Below, piece by piece: positions 7,643 to 17,456 of a stretch of 64,000 bases of DNA. The position numbers were made by a program, and so were the translations under genes. The stretch comes from an uncultured Erysipelotrichales bacterium (lineage in GTDB: Bacteria; Bacillota_I; Bacilli_A; Erysipelotrichales; Coprobacillaceae). The notes beneath the pieces were generated by a model, which was not told the origin of the DNA, did no database searches, and saw only the letters and a list, made by a program, of their open reading frames with translations. Every line of letters starts with the position of its first letter. The stretch's first letter is position 1. The DNA is taken from assembly GCA_910579135.1 (NCBI GenBank), contig CAJTTM010000001.1:1-64000 (forward strand), written 5' to 3'.

Positions 7643-8354
7643 TGGAAAGATAAATAAAAGATGATTTTTTAGATGCTTTAGATTAATATTTATCAAAAGA
7701 GAGTTCAGAAGAAATAAAAGATAAACTTTTATGGGATTTAATATGGCATATATTCGAAGATTATCATTTACAAATTACCATACATAAGATATAAAAGATT
7801 ATTTAGAAAATATTTAAAATAAGTTGAAATGGATGAAGAGAAATTTGCAGTGAATTGAGAGCGAGAGTTTTGAAACAACAAGATGAAGGAATTTAATGTA
7901 TAAAAAAGGAATGTGAAATGTTTGAAAACAATTAAAGAATGAAAAAATATATTTGAATGATTGTTATTTTCAATATGATGATTCATTAGAAAGTTTATAT
8001 GATTTACTTAAGGAAGATTTATTACAAATTGGATTAAGTCATTCATATGTTATTGATGTTGGATGATATCCAGAATTTTACACGCTTATAAAGACAGTAT
8101 TAAAAATCTGTTTTTAATGTGAGTTTGAATACCATACAAATTATATTACCTATTTGTAATTCTCATTATATGATGGAAAAAGTGAAGAAACAGTTTATAA
8201 AGTTTTAAGTAAAACTAGAAATCTATCAATCAGTGAAATATTATCAAAAGTTCCATATGGAAGCTAAAAAATAAAAGAACTTCTTAAAAAGATGGGAAAA
8301 GAAGGAATTGTAAAGATTGAGGGAAGAGGTAAAGCAACAAAATATTATTTATAA
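7643..8354 (+). pseudogene. string of decayed coding fragments
   Basis: No intact gene lies here, but coding-like pieces are visible. At 7660-7760 DDFLDALD-stop-YLSKESSEE. At about 7955-8090 YFQYDDSLESLYDLLKEDLL followed by SYVIDVG-stop-YPEF, where a TGA sits where Trp would fit. At 8169-8354 a winged-helix-like piece LSKTRNLSISEILSKVP, a TAA, then KELLKKMGKEGIVKIEGRGK to TAA 8352-8354. These look like two or three genes with nonsense and frameshift damage. Families are not identified beyond the winged-helix resemblance. Confidence 0.55.
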
Positions 8355-8427
8355 GTCAATTAAACTTGTAAAAAATAAAGTTAGTGAGATAATAAAATAA
8401 ATGATTCAAATGTAGGAAGGGGAATAT

Positions 8428-9090
8428 ATGGTAGATATATTGATCGTAGAAGATAATATAGAAATTGCAACTTTATTGAGTGATTTTTTAAGAAAAGAAA
8501 ATTATACTGTAAGTATTGCGAATACCGGAGAAAAAGCAATAGAAATATATGAAAAGTATGGAGCTAAATTGATTTTATTAGATATTATGCTTCCAGGTAT
8601 GGATGGGTTTGCAGTTTGTTCTAAAATTAGAGAAACGTCTAATACACATATTTTAATTGCAAGTGCAAAAACAGAAAAGAATGATAAATTAAAAGGCTTG
8701 AATTTAGGAGCTGATGATTATATTGAAAAACCTTATGATATTGATATTTTGATAGCTAAAATTAAAGGTATTTTTAAACGTAAGTATGCATTAGAAGAAA
8801 TTGTAGAAGGAAATATAAGATTAAATACAGTAAAACAGATTCTTTATATTGATGATATAGAAGTGAATGTGACAGAGAAAGAATTTGAACTTTTGAAATT
8901 ATTGATAGCAAATAAAAATGTAACTTTAAAAAAAGAATATCTATTTAATACTATATGGGGAAGCGATAGTGACTCAGAAATACAGACTTTAACAGTACAT
9001 ATTAAATGGCTAAGAGAAAAGATTGAAACAGAACCAAAGAAACCAAGGCATATTATTACAGAATGGGGAATAGGATACAGATTTGAATAA
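8428..9090 (+). CDS. OmpR/PhoB-type response regulator
   Basis: 220 residues. Receiver domain (1-115) with acidic pocket VEDN, phosphoacceptor Asp in LILLDIMLPGMDG and the conserved Lys in DYIEKPYD. A winged-helix DNA-binding domain follows (about 125-220; VTEKEFELLKLL, then HIKWLREKIE, GIGYRF). The sensor kinase gene overlaps its end by 8 bp. It most likely controls the ABC transporter genes at 10434-13574, as in other kinase/regulator/FtsX-exporter loci. SD AGGAAGGGG precedes ATG 8428. Confidence 0.93.
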   Translation: MVDILIVEDNIEIATLLSDFLRKENYTVSIANTGEKAIEIYEKYGAKLILLDIMLPGMDGFAVCSKIRETSNTHILIASAKTEKNDKLKGLNLGADDYIEKPYDIDILIAKIKGIFKRKYALEEIVEGNIRLNTVKQILYIDDIEVNVTEKEFELLKLLIANKNVTLKKEYLFNTIWGSDSDSEIQTLTVHIKWLREKIETEPKKPRHIITEWGIGYRFE

Positions 9091-10318
9091 ATATAAGAAA
9101 TTTATTTGTTTTATTGTGATTATAGAAACTATTTTGGTGTTAATATGTAATGGTCTATATATTTATTTGAATGATAGTCACATAGAAAAATTATATCGTG
9201 TTGAAGCAAACCGTGTTGTAAAGGACATAGAAGAGAAAATACAAACAAAAAATGATATGACTTCAATAGATTTATCAAAATATAAAACTATTGTTGCTGT
9301 TAAAGAGTTTAAAACTCATGAGGTTTGTAATAATGATTATGTAGTAGAGGAGATAGGAAATCAATTATATAGAATTGAATATTCTACAATGAAAAGTAAT
9401 GATACATTTTTTATTATTAATGGAGCATTGTTGAGCATGGTGATAATAAGTCTTGTTGTTCTTTTTTATGTTTATAAAAAAGTAATAAAACCATTTAATG
9501 CGATAAGTCATCTTTCCTATGAATTAGCAAAAGGAAATTTATCTACTCCTATTAAAGAAGAAAAAAGCAAGTTATTTGGACATTTTCTTTGGGGAATGGA
9601 TATGTTACGTGAGAAATTAGAAGAAAATAAAAAGAAGGAACTAGAATTTCATAAAGATAGGAAGACTTTGATTCTTTCTTTATCACATGATATTAAAACA
9701 CCTTTATCTTCTATTGAATTATATTCTAAAGCATTAGAAAATCATTTATATGATTCTCAAGAGAAAAAAGATGAAGCATTAAAAGGGATTATTAGAAATG
9801 TAAAAGAAATAAAAAAATATGTTGATGAGATAACAGTTGTTTCTAGAGAAGATTTTTTAAATTTAGAAGTCATTAATAGTGAATTTTATTTATCAGAGAT
9901 TATGAAAATTATAGAAAGTTATTATAAAGATAAGTTATCTGTTATTCATACAGAATTTAAAATAGCTGAATTTTCTGATTGTTTAATAAAAGGGGATAAA
10001 GATCGTTTGATTGAAGTACTTCAAAATATTATAGAAAATGCTATAAAATATGGAGATGGCAAAAGTATTCAAATATATTTTGAGAACGAAGAAGATTGTC
10101 TATTAATACATATTGTTAATTATGGAAGCTATTTAAAAAAAGAAGAATTACCAAATGTCTTCGATTCATTTTATCGTGGAAGTAATAGTCATGGTATTAA
10201 AGGAAATGGATTAGGATTATATATATGTAAGAATTTAATGCATAAAATGGATGGTGAAATTTTTGCACAAGCCATAGATAAGAGTTTTAGAGTATCAGTC
10301 GTGATAAGAAAGGCATAG
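9083..10318 (+). CDS. membrane sensor histidine kinase
   Basis: 411 residues starting at TTG 9083, overlapping the regulator gene. Two membrane segments (about 7-27 and 110-131) flank a short ~80-residue outer loop. Then a HAMP-like linker, an H-box SLSHDIKTPLSS (His phosphoacceptor), and a complete ATPase domain with N-box IIENAIKYG and G-box GNGLGLYICKNL. Partner of the response regulator just upstream. The short outer loop suggests it may sense through the transporter or directly bind a cationic peptide; this is inference. A hairpin terminator follows the stop, separating it from the transporter genes. Confidence 0.92.
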   Translation: MNKYKKFICFIVIIETILVLICNGLYIYLNDSHIEKLYRVEANRVVKDIEEKIQTKNDMTSIDLSKYKTIVAVKEFKTHEVCNNDYVVEEIGNQLYRIEYSTMKSNDTFFIINGALLSMVIISLVVLFYVYKKVIKPFNAISHLSYELAKGNLSTPIKEEKSKLFGHFLWGMDMLREKLEENKKKELEFHKDRKTLILSLSHDIKTPLSSIELYSKALENHLYDSQEKKDEALKGIIRNVKEIKKYVDEITVVSREDFLNLEVINSEFYLSEIMKIIESYYKDKLSVIHTEFKIAEFSDCLIKGDKDRLIEVLQNIIENAIKYGDGKSIQIYFENEEDCLLIHIVNYGSYLKKEELPNVFDSFYRGSNSHGIKGNGLGLYICKNLMHKMDGEIFAQAIDKSFRVSVVIRKA

Positions 10319-10327
10319 GTAAAAAGG

Positions 10328-10364
10328 AACTGTTATAAATAAGACTATTTTGTAACAGTTTTTT
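10328..10364 (+). terminator. terminator after the kinase gene
   Basis: Arms AACTGTTA (10328-10335) and TAACAGTT (10352-10359) followed by a T run. The transporter genes therefore probably have their own promoter; TATGAT at 10397-10402 is a possible -10 with no good -35, as expected for an activator-dependent promoter. Confidence 0.8.
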
Positions 10365-10433
10365 CATATTTAAGGATTATTTAATAATTTCTCTTGTATG
10401 ATAGATTTATAAAAAGAGAGGAGTGTATTCATA

Positions 10434-12797
10434 TTGTTTCGTATTTTAAAAAATGATCTTAAAAGAAAGAAAACAATGAACGTTATATTATTTTTATTTA
10501 TTATCTTAGCGACTATGTTTGTATCAAGTGGTATTAATAATGTTGCAACGATTATAAATGGAACGGATTACTATTTAGATAAAGCTAATATAGGTGATTT
10601 CATTATCATTACTATGGGAGATAATGCAGTAGGTTCGCTAGATAAAATGCTTGAAACAGAAAATGCAGTTAAAGATTATCGTAAGGAATGTGTTGTGTTT
10701 GGAGCGCAAGATAATGTAACAACAGAAAATGGATCTTCTGTGAAATGTAAAAATAGTATAATTTATCAATCTATTAAAACATCTGTAATTCATTTTTTTA
10801 ATATAAAGAATGAAAAAGTCACAAATGTTGATCCAGGACATATTTATGTGTCAGGTGACTTTATGAAAGATAATGGATTTGAAATAGGAGATATTATCTG
10901 CCTTAAGCACAGTGGCTTAAAGATGTCTTTTATTTTAGATGGTATGGTGAAAGATGCTTTACTTGGTTCTGAATTTATGGGAAATACAAGATTTATTTTA
11001 AATGATAAGGATATGCAGAAGTTATTTAATAATGAAGTTATTTATAATCATTATAGAGGTGAAATTTGTTATATTGATACAGATGATTTGCAAGCAATGA
11101 AATCAGCAATGTCAGATGTTTCAAATGTCGCTTTTGATGGAACACGTTCTACAATTAAGATGTGTTATGTCATGGATATGATTTTAGCCTTTGTAATACT
11201 TATTTTAAGCATTTGTTTAATTATTGTATCTTTTATTGTCTTAAAATTTTCTATTACTTTTACGATTATGGAAGAATTTCGTGAAATTGGTGTCATGAAA
11301 GCTATTGGTCTTTCTAATATGAAGATTAGAAGCTTATATATTATAAAATATCTTATTTTAGCAATAGTTGGATCTACAATAGGCTTTATAGCAAGTATTC
11401 CATTTGGTAATTTATTATTAGAGTCTGCTAGTCAAAAAATGGTATTAGGTCATGATAATACCATGCTTATGAATTTGTTGGGTTCACTGTTAGTTGTAGG
11501 TGTTATTGTTTTATTTGCATATCTTTGTACTGGAAAAGTAAAAAAATCATCACCAGTTGATGCTATACACAATGGACAAACAGGGGAACGATATAAAAAT
11601 AAAAGTGTTTTACGTATACATCAATATCCTATTAATAATGCATTTTTTATGGCATTTAATGATATTTTAAGTCATCCAAAACGATTTATGACCATTATGA
11701 TTTCTTTTGGAATTTGTACATTGTTTGTGTTGATTATGGTTAATACAACCGCAACTTTTAAAAGTCCAAATTTAATTAGTACCCTTGGAAAAGAAAGTCA
11801 TCTCTATGTAACAGATGTTGCAGATGTCATGAATTATATGAATACGAGTTCAAAAAGCGATATGAAGAAAAAATTAAACAAGATGGCTGATGAACTTAAT
11901 GAGAAAGGAATACCATCTCAACTATGTATAGAATTACAATATAAATATCCAATGACATTTAATGGAAATAAGTATGTTTTAAGTTGTCAACAAGGACTTA
12001 ACACTAAAATGACAGATTATGTATATACAAAAGGTGTTATACCACAAAATAATCATGAAATAGCGATTACACCTCAAATATCAGAAATGACAGGAGCTAA
12101 AATTGGTGATATTATCACTATTCATTATGGTGAAAAAGATGTTGATTGTATGGTCACAGCATATTTTCAAACTATGAACTTATTAGGGGAAGTTATAAGA
12201 CTTCATGAAGATGCACCTACAAATTTTAGTAATATTTCTACAGCAATGTCTTATCAAATTGATTTTACTGATAATCCATCAAAAGAAGAGATAGAAACAA
12301 GGAAAGAGAAAATTAAGAAGTTATATAATAATGATAAAGTTATGAACACTACAGAATACTGTATTGATTGTACAGGGGTAACAGATACTTTAGAAAGTAT
12401 ACAAACTTTACTTCTTGGAATTACTCTTATTGTAGTTGTGCTTGTTACAGTTTTAATGGAAAGAAGTTTTATTGCAGATGAAAAGAGTCAGATTGCAATT
12501 TTAAAAGCGATTGGATTTAAAGATAGTATGATTATAAAATGGCATGTATATCGTTTTGGTTTAGTAGCGTTCAGTGCAGTAATTATAGCAGCGATTCTAT
12601 CTGTCCCAATGACAGAATTTTGTATTACCCCAATTTTTTCAATGATGGGTGCTACAAATATTGATTATTGTATTGATCCATTACAAATATTCGTATTATA
12701 TCCAAGTATTGTACTTATTATGACAATATTTGTTGCATGGATAACAGCATTATATACTAAGACGATTAAGAGTAGTGAGACTACCAATGTTGAATAA
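10434..12797 (+). CDS. ABC transporter permease, FtsX/MacB-like (two FtsX modules)
   Basis: 787 residues, TTG start at 10434 after SD AGAGGAG. One N-terminal membrane helix (about 15-35), a large outer domain, then an FtsX module with three helices (about 245-370). A second outer domain follows, and a second three-helix FtsX module lies at the C-terminus (about 660-780). Recurrent FtsX motifs EIGVMKAIGL and AILKAIGF are seen. The ATPase is the next gene (18 bp gap). Systems with this layout next to a two-component pair usually export or shed antimicrobial peptides or lipids. The exact substrate is unknown. Confidence 0.88.
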   Translation: MFRILKNDLKRKKTMNVILFLFIILATMFVSSGINNVATIINGTDYYLDKANIGDFIIITMGDNAVGSLDKMLETENAVKDYRKECVVFGAQDNVTTENGSSVKCKNSIIYQSIKTSVIHFFNIKNEKVTNVDPGHIYVSGDFMKDNGFEIGDIICLKHSGLKMSFILDGMVKDALLGSEFMGNTRFILNDKDMQKLFNNEVIYNHYRGEICYIDTDDLQAMKSAMSDVSNVAFDGTRSTIKMCYVMDMILAFVILILSICLIIVSFIVLKFSITFTIMEEFREIGVMKAIGLSNMKIRSLYIIKYLILAIVGSTIGFIASIPFGNLLLESASQKMVLGHDNTMLMNLLGSLLVVGVIVLFAYLCTGKVKKSSPVDAIHNGQTGERYKNKSVLRIHQYPINNAFFMAFNDILSHPKRFMTIMISFGICTLFVLIMVNTTATFKSPNLISTLGKESHLYVTDVADVMNYMNTSSKSDMKKKLNKMADELNEKGIPSQLCIELQYKYPMTFNGNKYVLSCQQGLNTKMTDYVYTKGVIPQNNHEIAITPQISEMTGAKIGDIITIHYGEKDVDCMVTAYFQTMNLLGEVIRLHEDAPTNFSNISTAMSYQIDFTDNPSKEEIETRKEKIKKLYNNDKVMNTTEYCIDCTGVTDTLESIQTLLLGITLIVVVLVTVLMERSFIADEKSQIAILKAIGFKDSMIIKWHVYRFGLVAFSAVIIAAILSVPMTEFCITPIFSMMGATNIDYCIDPLQIFVLYPSIVLIMTIFVAWITALYTKTIKSSETTNVE

Positions 12798-12815
12798 GAA
12801 ATGGAGGAATAAAAA

Positions 12816-13574
12816 ATGACAACAATATTACAAGTTGAAGGTTTATGTAAGACATATGTTATCAATAAAAGACAAAATAATGTATTAAAAAATGTGAACT
12901 TTATAATAGAGAAAGGTGAAATGGTTGCGATTATGGGGCCTTCGGGATCAGGTAAATCTACACTCTTGTATGCAGTTTCAGGTATGGATGAGGTGACTGG
13001 TGGAAAAGTGATATTTGATAATAAGGATATTACTAAGTTAAAAAGTAATGAACTTGCAAATCTTCGTTTGAATGAGATGGGATTTATTTTTCAACAAATG
13101 TATATGATGAAAAATCTAACAATTTTAGATAATATTGTTTTACCTGCAATTGAAAGTAAGAAAACAACAGAAAGCAAGAAAGAAAAAATGAGACATGGAG
13201 AAGAATTGATGAGAAAATTAGGTATCATCGAAGTGGCAGATAATGATATTAATGAAGTATCAGGAGGACAATTACAGAGATCCTGTATTTGTAGAAGCAT
13301 GATTAATAAACCTAAAGTTTTATTTGCAGATGAACCAACTGGAGCATTGAATAGAGCTGCATCTCAAGAAGTTATGGAGGAATTGTTAAAACTTAATAAA
13401 GAAGGTACAACGATTATGATGGTGACTCATGATGCCAAAGTGGCAGTAAAGTGTTCTCGTGTTCTCTATATTGTTGATGGTAATATAAAGGGAGAATATA
13501 AAAGTCCTTTAGATGTAAAAGAAAAGGATAAAGAAAGAATGTTAAATAATTGGCTTATGGAATTAGGTTGGTAA
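12816..13574 (+). CDS. ABC transporter ATP-binding protein (MacB/LolD type)
   Basis: 252 residues with Walker A GPSGSGKST, Q-loop FIFQQ, signature SGGQLQR, Walker B VLFADEPTGALN and the switch His in VTHD. The LolD/MacB subfamily is indicated by FADEPTGALN and by the FtsX-type permease next door. It powers that permease. A strong terminator follows at 13584. Confidence 0.93.
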   Translation: MTTILQVEGLCKTYVINKRQNNVLKNVNFIIEKGEMVAIMGPSGSGKSTLLYAVSGMDEVTGGKVIFDNKDITKLKSNELANLRLNEMGFIFQQMYMMKNLTILDNIVLPAIESKKTTESKKEKMRHGEELMRKLGIIEVADNDINEVSGGQLQRSCICRSMINKPKVLFADEPTGALNRAASQEVMEELLKLNKEGTTIMMVTHDAKVAVKCSRVLYIVDGNIKGEYKSPLDVKEKDKERMLNNWLMELGW

Positions 13575-13583
13575 ATAAAATTT

Positions 13584-13617
13584 ACTCAATTGAAATTTTG
13601 ATCAATTGAGTTTTTTA
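13584..13617 (+). terminator. terminator of the ABC transporter operon
   Basis: Perfect 10 bp arms ACTCAATTGA (13584-13593) and TCAATTGAGT (13602-13611) followed by TTTTT. Confidence 0.85.
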
Positions 13618-13676
13618 TGTGAATTACTTATATTGTTAAAAAGACATAATTTAATGTAGAGATATGCTATAATAAT

Positions 13677-13979
13677 ATGTATGTTGTTTGTGATAATTCT
13701 AGTATTATTGGATGTGAAGCAATAGGTAGTTATAATGGAAGTTTAACTGAAAGTTATATATTAACTATTTTTGTATTATCCAAATATCAAGGTAATGGAA
13801 TTGGAAAGTTAATTATGAATACATTAGAATAAAATGAATTCTTTTTAAGAGCTAATAGAATTGAGCTTGTAGCTTCAATAACTGCCTTAGATTTTTATAA
13901 AAAGTGTGGATATAGTTATAAAAATAATAATACTGAAATGGATAATGGACAAATTTATAGATTAGAAAAATTGAGATAG
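13677..13979 (+). pseudogene. GNAT acetyltransferase, N-truncated with internal stop
   Basis: The frame from ATG 13677 reads as the acetyl-CoA-binding core of a GNAT: LSKYQGNGIGKLIM (motif A, Q/R-x-x-G-x-G/A), then TAA at 13830-13832, then EFFLRANRIELVASI, ALDFYKKCGYSYK and a proper end at 13977-13979. The protein lacks the usual N-terminal ~25 residues and is interrupted at codon 52, so it is presumed inactive. The 13980-14180 gap holds no gene that can be supported. Confidence 0.8.
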
Positions 13980-14180
13980 TCTATTATTTGAAGGAATATA
14001 AAGAGATTATTCAATTTGTTAATCAATATAGATATCCAAAATGATATGTGAATGGGGTTAATTATTTTACAAAAACATGATAAAAAAATTAATTGATATT
14101 TTATCTAAAGGAAAATAAATATGTATAATAGGAAATTGTAACCATTATATCAAATAAAAATATTGATTAGAAAAAAATTA

Positions 14181-14208
14181 TTGACTTTTATAAATCTTAG
14201 TTTATAAT
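14181..14208 (+). promoter_or_regulatory. rpsD promoter
   Basis: -35 TTGACT (14181-14186), 16 bp spacer, -10 TATAAT (14203-14208). The predicted transcript has a leader of about 155 nt before rpsD. Confidence 0.8.
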
Positions 14209-14214
14209 AATGGA

Positions 14215-14366
14215 GTGCATGAATGATAGCAGCACATAGAGTTTAAGATAATGCGTTTATAACTTATGTATGTAAAGTATCTAGCTGCAAAGAGAAATAC
14301 TTAATATAAACACACTCTTAATAATCTATGAATGTTATTGTTTTAGCAACTAAAACAATAGGAGGA
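14215..14366 (+). promoter_or_regulatory. rpsD mRNA leader, candidate S4 autoregulatory site
   Basis: A ~150 nt untranslated leader ends in a perfect 10 bp hairpin ATTGTTTTAG/CTAAAACAAT (14337-14346 and 14350-14359, loop CAA) that directly abuts the Shine-Dalgarno AGGAGG (14360-14365). S4 is known to repress rpsD through its leader in Bacillus; that this leader does so is inference from position and structure. Confidence 0.5.
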
Positions 14367-14372
14367 AAGAAA

Positions 14373-14978
14373 ATGTCACGTTATACTGGACCACAATGGA
14401 AAAAATCTAGACGTTTAGGTTTTTCTACATTAGAAACTGGTAAAGAATTAGCAAAAAGACCTTATGCTCCAGGGCAACATGGTCAAAGAAGAAAAAAACA
14501 AACTGAATATGGATTACAATTAGCTGAAAAGCAAAAAGTAAGACATATGTATGGAGTTAATGAAAAACAATTCCACAACACATTTAAAAGAGCAAGTAAC
14601 ATGGAAGGAATCACTGGTTATAACTTCTTTTGCTTACTTGAATCAAGATTAGATAACGTTGTTTACAGATTAGGATTTGCTTCAACAAGAAGACAAGCAA
14701 GACAATTAGTTAATCATGGTCACATCTTATTAAACGGTGTAAAAACTGATATCGCTTCTTGTCATGTTAAAGTTGGAGATGTTGTTGCAGTTAGAGAAAA
14801 ATCTAAATCTTTATCAATTATTAAAGCAAACTTAGAAGCAATGAGTCATGTTCCAGGATTTGTTGAATTAGATGCAGAAAAAATGGAAGGTAAATTATTA
14901 AGATTACCTGAAAGATCTGAATTAAATCAAGAAATCAATGAATCATTAATTGTAGAATACTACAACAGACTTGGATAA
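14373..14978 (+). CDS. rpsD: 30S ribosomal protein S4
   Basis: 201 residues beginning MSRYTGPQWKKSRRLGF. It shows the standard S4 features: RRLG and PGQHGQRRKK in the N-terminal domain and the S4 RNA-binding motif LESRLDNVVYRLGFASTRRQ. The Cys zinc site of some S4 proteins is absent (the zinc-free form). The ATG at 14373 is chosen because AGGAGG lies 7 bp upstream; an in-frame ATG at 14328 would place the leader hairpin inside the coding region. Codon use differs slightly (more C-ending codons), as expected of a highly expressed gene. Confidence 0.97.
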   Translation: MSRYTGPQWKKSRRLGFSTLETGKELAKRPYAPGQHGQRRKKQTEYGLQLAEKQKVRHMYGVNEKQFHNTFKRASNMEGITGYNFFCLLESRLDNVVYRLGFASTRRQARQLVNHGHILLNGVKTDIASCHVKVGDVVAVREKSKSLSIIKANLEAMSHVPGFVELDAEKMEGKLLRLPERSELNQEINESLIVEYYNRLG

Positions 14979-14986
14979 TGAAAGAG

Positions 14987-15010
14987 CATTCCGTTTTGGA
15001 ATGTTTTTTT
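14987..15010 (+). terminator. rpsD terminator
   Basis: Arms CATTCC (14987-14992) and GGAATG (14998-15003) with a run of seven T. Confidence 0.8.
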
Positions 15011-15184
15011 ATTTATATTTTATTTTTCTATAATTTAACATTTTTATATAAATTTCTTTTTATTATTTTGAGAGTTTTTGAAAAACTTTTGATATAAAGG
15101 GTGAAGTCTGAGCTTTTTTGTGTTAATATATAAGGTGTAAGAAAATAAATGTTTAATACATTGTATATATAGTGAGGAATAGAT

Positions 15185-16939
15185 ATGGAAGATTTGATGG
15201 GAAAAATAAAAGATTTTATAAATATAGTAGGTTTACAAACTATTATTGTTGTTTGTGTAGTGGTTATATTATTGATTATTGGTATTATTTTTTATCGAAG
15301 TATGAGATTAAAGGTATTAAGAAAAAGAATAGTAGAATTAGAAAATAATATGAATGCTATTAAATCATTACCTTTACAATATCGTTTGGGTAGAGTTAAA
15401 AGTATCGCAAAGAATATGAAGGATATTGAACCTTTCTATGAAAAATATTCTAAAGAATTTGAAGCATTGTGTGATTTTCAAAAGAACGATTTAGGTGTTT
15501 TATTGAATGATGTAGATGAACAACTTTTTTATGGGAAATTAAGACATGTCAATAGTAAGATGAATAAAATTGAAAATATGCTTAATGAATATGATACACG
15601 TTCAAATAAATTACTTAAAGAAATTGAAAAGATTACAGAGATTGAAAATATTCAAAGAATAGAAATTATTAGAGTTAAAGAAACATATCGTAAGGAACAT
15701 GATTATTATGAATCTATTAGATATAAAATTGAGGATTTTATTCCTCATTTAGATGATGTTTTTAAAAGTGTTGAAAATGATTTTGTAAAGTTAGAAGATA
15801 TGATGAATCATCAACGTTTTGAAGATGCTAAAAATTTCACTACTGAGATTGAAAAGAAGATTGAATGGATTAGTGAAAATTTTAAGGTTTTACCTGATTA
15901 TGTTACAGTTGTTAGATTATATGTTCCTAAGAAAATTAATCAAATTCAAGGTTTGATTGATTCTATGCCAGAAAATCAATATGCAATGCATAAATTAGCA
16001 ATTACAGATCGTTTTGAGGGTATTCAAATTGATTTAGATAAATCTATTAAAAATATTAAAAGTTTACAGTTAGAGAATTGTTCTGAAGATTTAGATACGT
16101 TAACAGCAAATATTGATGGTTTAATAGAAGATATTCAAAATGAGAAAAAATCATTTGATTTATTTAAAGAAAAATGGGAAGAGTGTTATAAGAATGTTGA
16201 GAATATTTATAGTCAATATAAGCAAGCTTTAAGCGATTTTGAGAAGATGAAAGAATTATATGATTTAAAGAATATTCATATTGATATTGATAAAACATAT
16301 GAAGAGTTTGATAAGTTATTAAAACATTCTTATGATTTAGAAGAATTAATGAAAACAAAACAATTTGCTTATTCTTTGATGATTAAAGATGTTATTGATT
16401 TAAATGAAAATATTGTTAGTCATCAACCATATTTAACTGATTTCTTTACAGTTAGAGATCAATTGTATTTACAAGAACAAAGAGCTATTGATGAATTAGA
16501 AAATATTAATATTGTATTGCTTGAAATTAAGTCTGAAATTAAAAATAAGCATTTACCAATGATTAATGAATCTTATAAAGATTATATTCAAGATTCCTAT
16601 GAGAAGGCATCTTCTATACAATCTTATCGCGAAAAACGACCAGTGAATTTAACTGAGCTTTCTAAAAGAGTAGATGAGGCAAGAGATGTGATTTATAAGT
16701 TATATGATAATATTCATAATCTTATTGTTACAGCTCAAATGGTTGAAGAAGCTATTGTTTTTGGTAATCGTTATCGCTCTAGTTTTTTAGAAGTGAATAC
16801 TGAACTTACAAAAGCAGAAGTGTTATTTAGAAATGGCGAATATACAAAAGCTTTAACAACAGCAGTTGATATTATTGAAAAGATAAAACCTGGTTCTTAT
16901 GAAGAATTGATTAAGAAAACATCTAAAAAGCCTGTATAG
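15185..16939 (+). CDS. ezrA: septation ring formation regulator EzrA
   Basis: 584 residues: one N-terminal membrane helix (about 15-35, N-terminus outside) followed by a long cytoplasmic spectrin-like coiled-coil region, with the characteristic start QYRLGRVKS and a late NRYRS element. EzrA binds FtsZ and restrains extra Z rings in Firmicutes. Length matches the family (about 560-580). Position between rpsD and nifS matches the conserved order in Bacillus and relatives. SD GAGG before ATG 15185. Confidence 0.93.
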   Translation: MEDLMGKIKDFINIVGLQTIIVVCVVVILLIIGIIFYRSMRLKVLRKRIVELENNMNAIKSLPLQYRLGRVKSIAKNMKDIEPFYEKYSKEFEALCDFQKNDLGVLLNDVDEQLFYGKLRHVNSKMNKIENMLNEYDTRSNKLLKEIEKITEIENIQRIEIIRVKETYRKEHDYYESIRYKIEDFIPHLDDVFKSVENDFVKLEDMMNHQRFEDAKNFTTEIEKKIEWISENFKVLPDYVTVVRLYVPKKINQIQGLIDSMPENQYAMHKLAITDRFEGIQIDLDKSIKNIKSLQLENCSEDLDTLTANIDGLIEDIQNEKKSFDLFKEKWEECYKNVENIYSQYKQALSDFEKMKELYDLKNIHIDIDKTYEEFDKLLKHSYDLEELMKTKQFAYSLMIKDVIDLNENIVSHQPYLTDFFTVRDQLYLQEQRAIDELENINIVLLEIKSEIKNKHLPMINESYKDYIQDSYEKASSIQSYREKRPVNLTELSKRVDEARDVIYKLYDNIHNLIVTAQMVEEAIVFGNRYRSSFLEVNTELTKAEVLFRNGEYTKALTTAVDIIEKIKPGSYEELIKKTSKKPV

Positions 16940-16946
16940 GCTTTTT
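16925..16946 (+). terminator. terminator overlapping the ezrA stop
   Basis: Perfect 9 bp arms AAAAAGCCT (16925-16933) and AGGCTTTTT (16938-16946), loop GTAT. The ezrA stop codon lies within the hairpin. Confidence 0.8.
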
Positions 16947-16986
16947 GGTTTATAGATACGTAGTAAGTTATAATGGAGATTATATT

Positions 16987-17427
16987 ATGGTATGCAAAGA
17001 ATGTTATAGTGATAAAAATAGAATTACTCCCTTATTAAATGCAAGAGAATGTTTAGAAAATCATTTACAATATGTTTGTGGAACTTGTGGCAGATGTATT
17101 TGTATTGATAAAGATAAAATAAGAGGTTTACAAAGATGGAACTTTCCATTTAAAAGTTTAGATATAGCAAAATTATATTTAAGAACAGCAGATTATACTA
17201 ATAAAAAATGTTGTGGTATTTATGAAATAGAAAATTCAAAAGGAAGAAAATCATATAAGATATTTGCAAGTGATGTAGAACTAAAAGAATATTTATCAAA
17301 AAATAAAGATAAAGTATGCAAAGACAATAAATCAATGTTTACAATGAACGAATATAAAGAATATTCTAATACTAAAATAAAGCATTTATCACAAGAAGAA
17401 GTTGAAAAATATTTAAGTGAAATGTAA
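16987..17427 (+). CDS. conserved hypothetical Cys-rich protein
   Basis: 146 residues, starting MVCKECYSD. Two CxxC pairs (CKEC and CGTCGRC) near the N-terminus make a likely zinc site. The body holds a conserved-looking RGLQRWNFPFK..DIAKLYLRTADY segment and a CGIYEIENSKGRKSYKIF stretch. The family is known to me only as an uncharacterised Firmicute protein. ATG 16987 is preferred over an upstream in-frame GTG because TGGAG precedes it and the Cys motif starts there. Confidence 0.75.
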   Translation: MVCKECYSDKNRITPLLNARECLENHLQYVCGTCGRCICIDKDKIRGLQRWNFPFKSLDIAKLYLRTADYTNKKCCGIYEIENSKGRKSYKIFASDVELKEYLSKNKDKVCKDNKSMFTMNEYKEYSNTKIKHLSQEEVEKYLSEM

Positions 17428-17456
17428 TGCATAAATAGTAATTTAAGGAAGAATAT

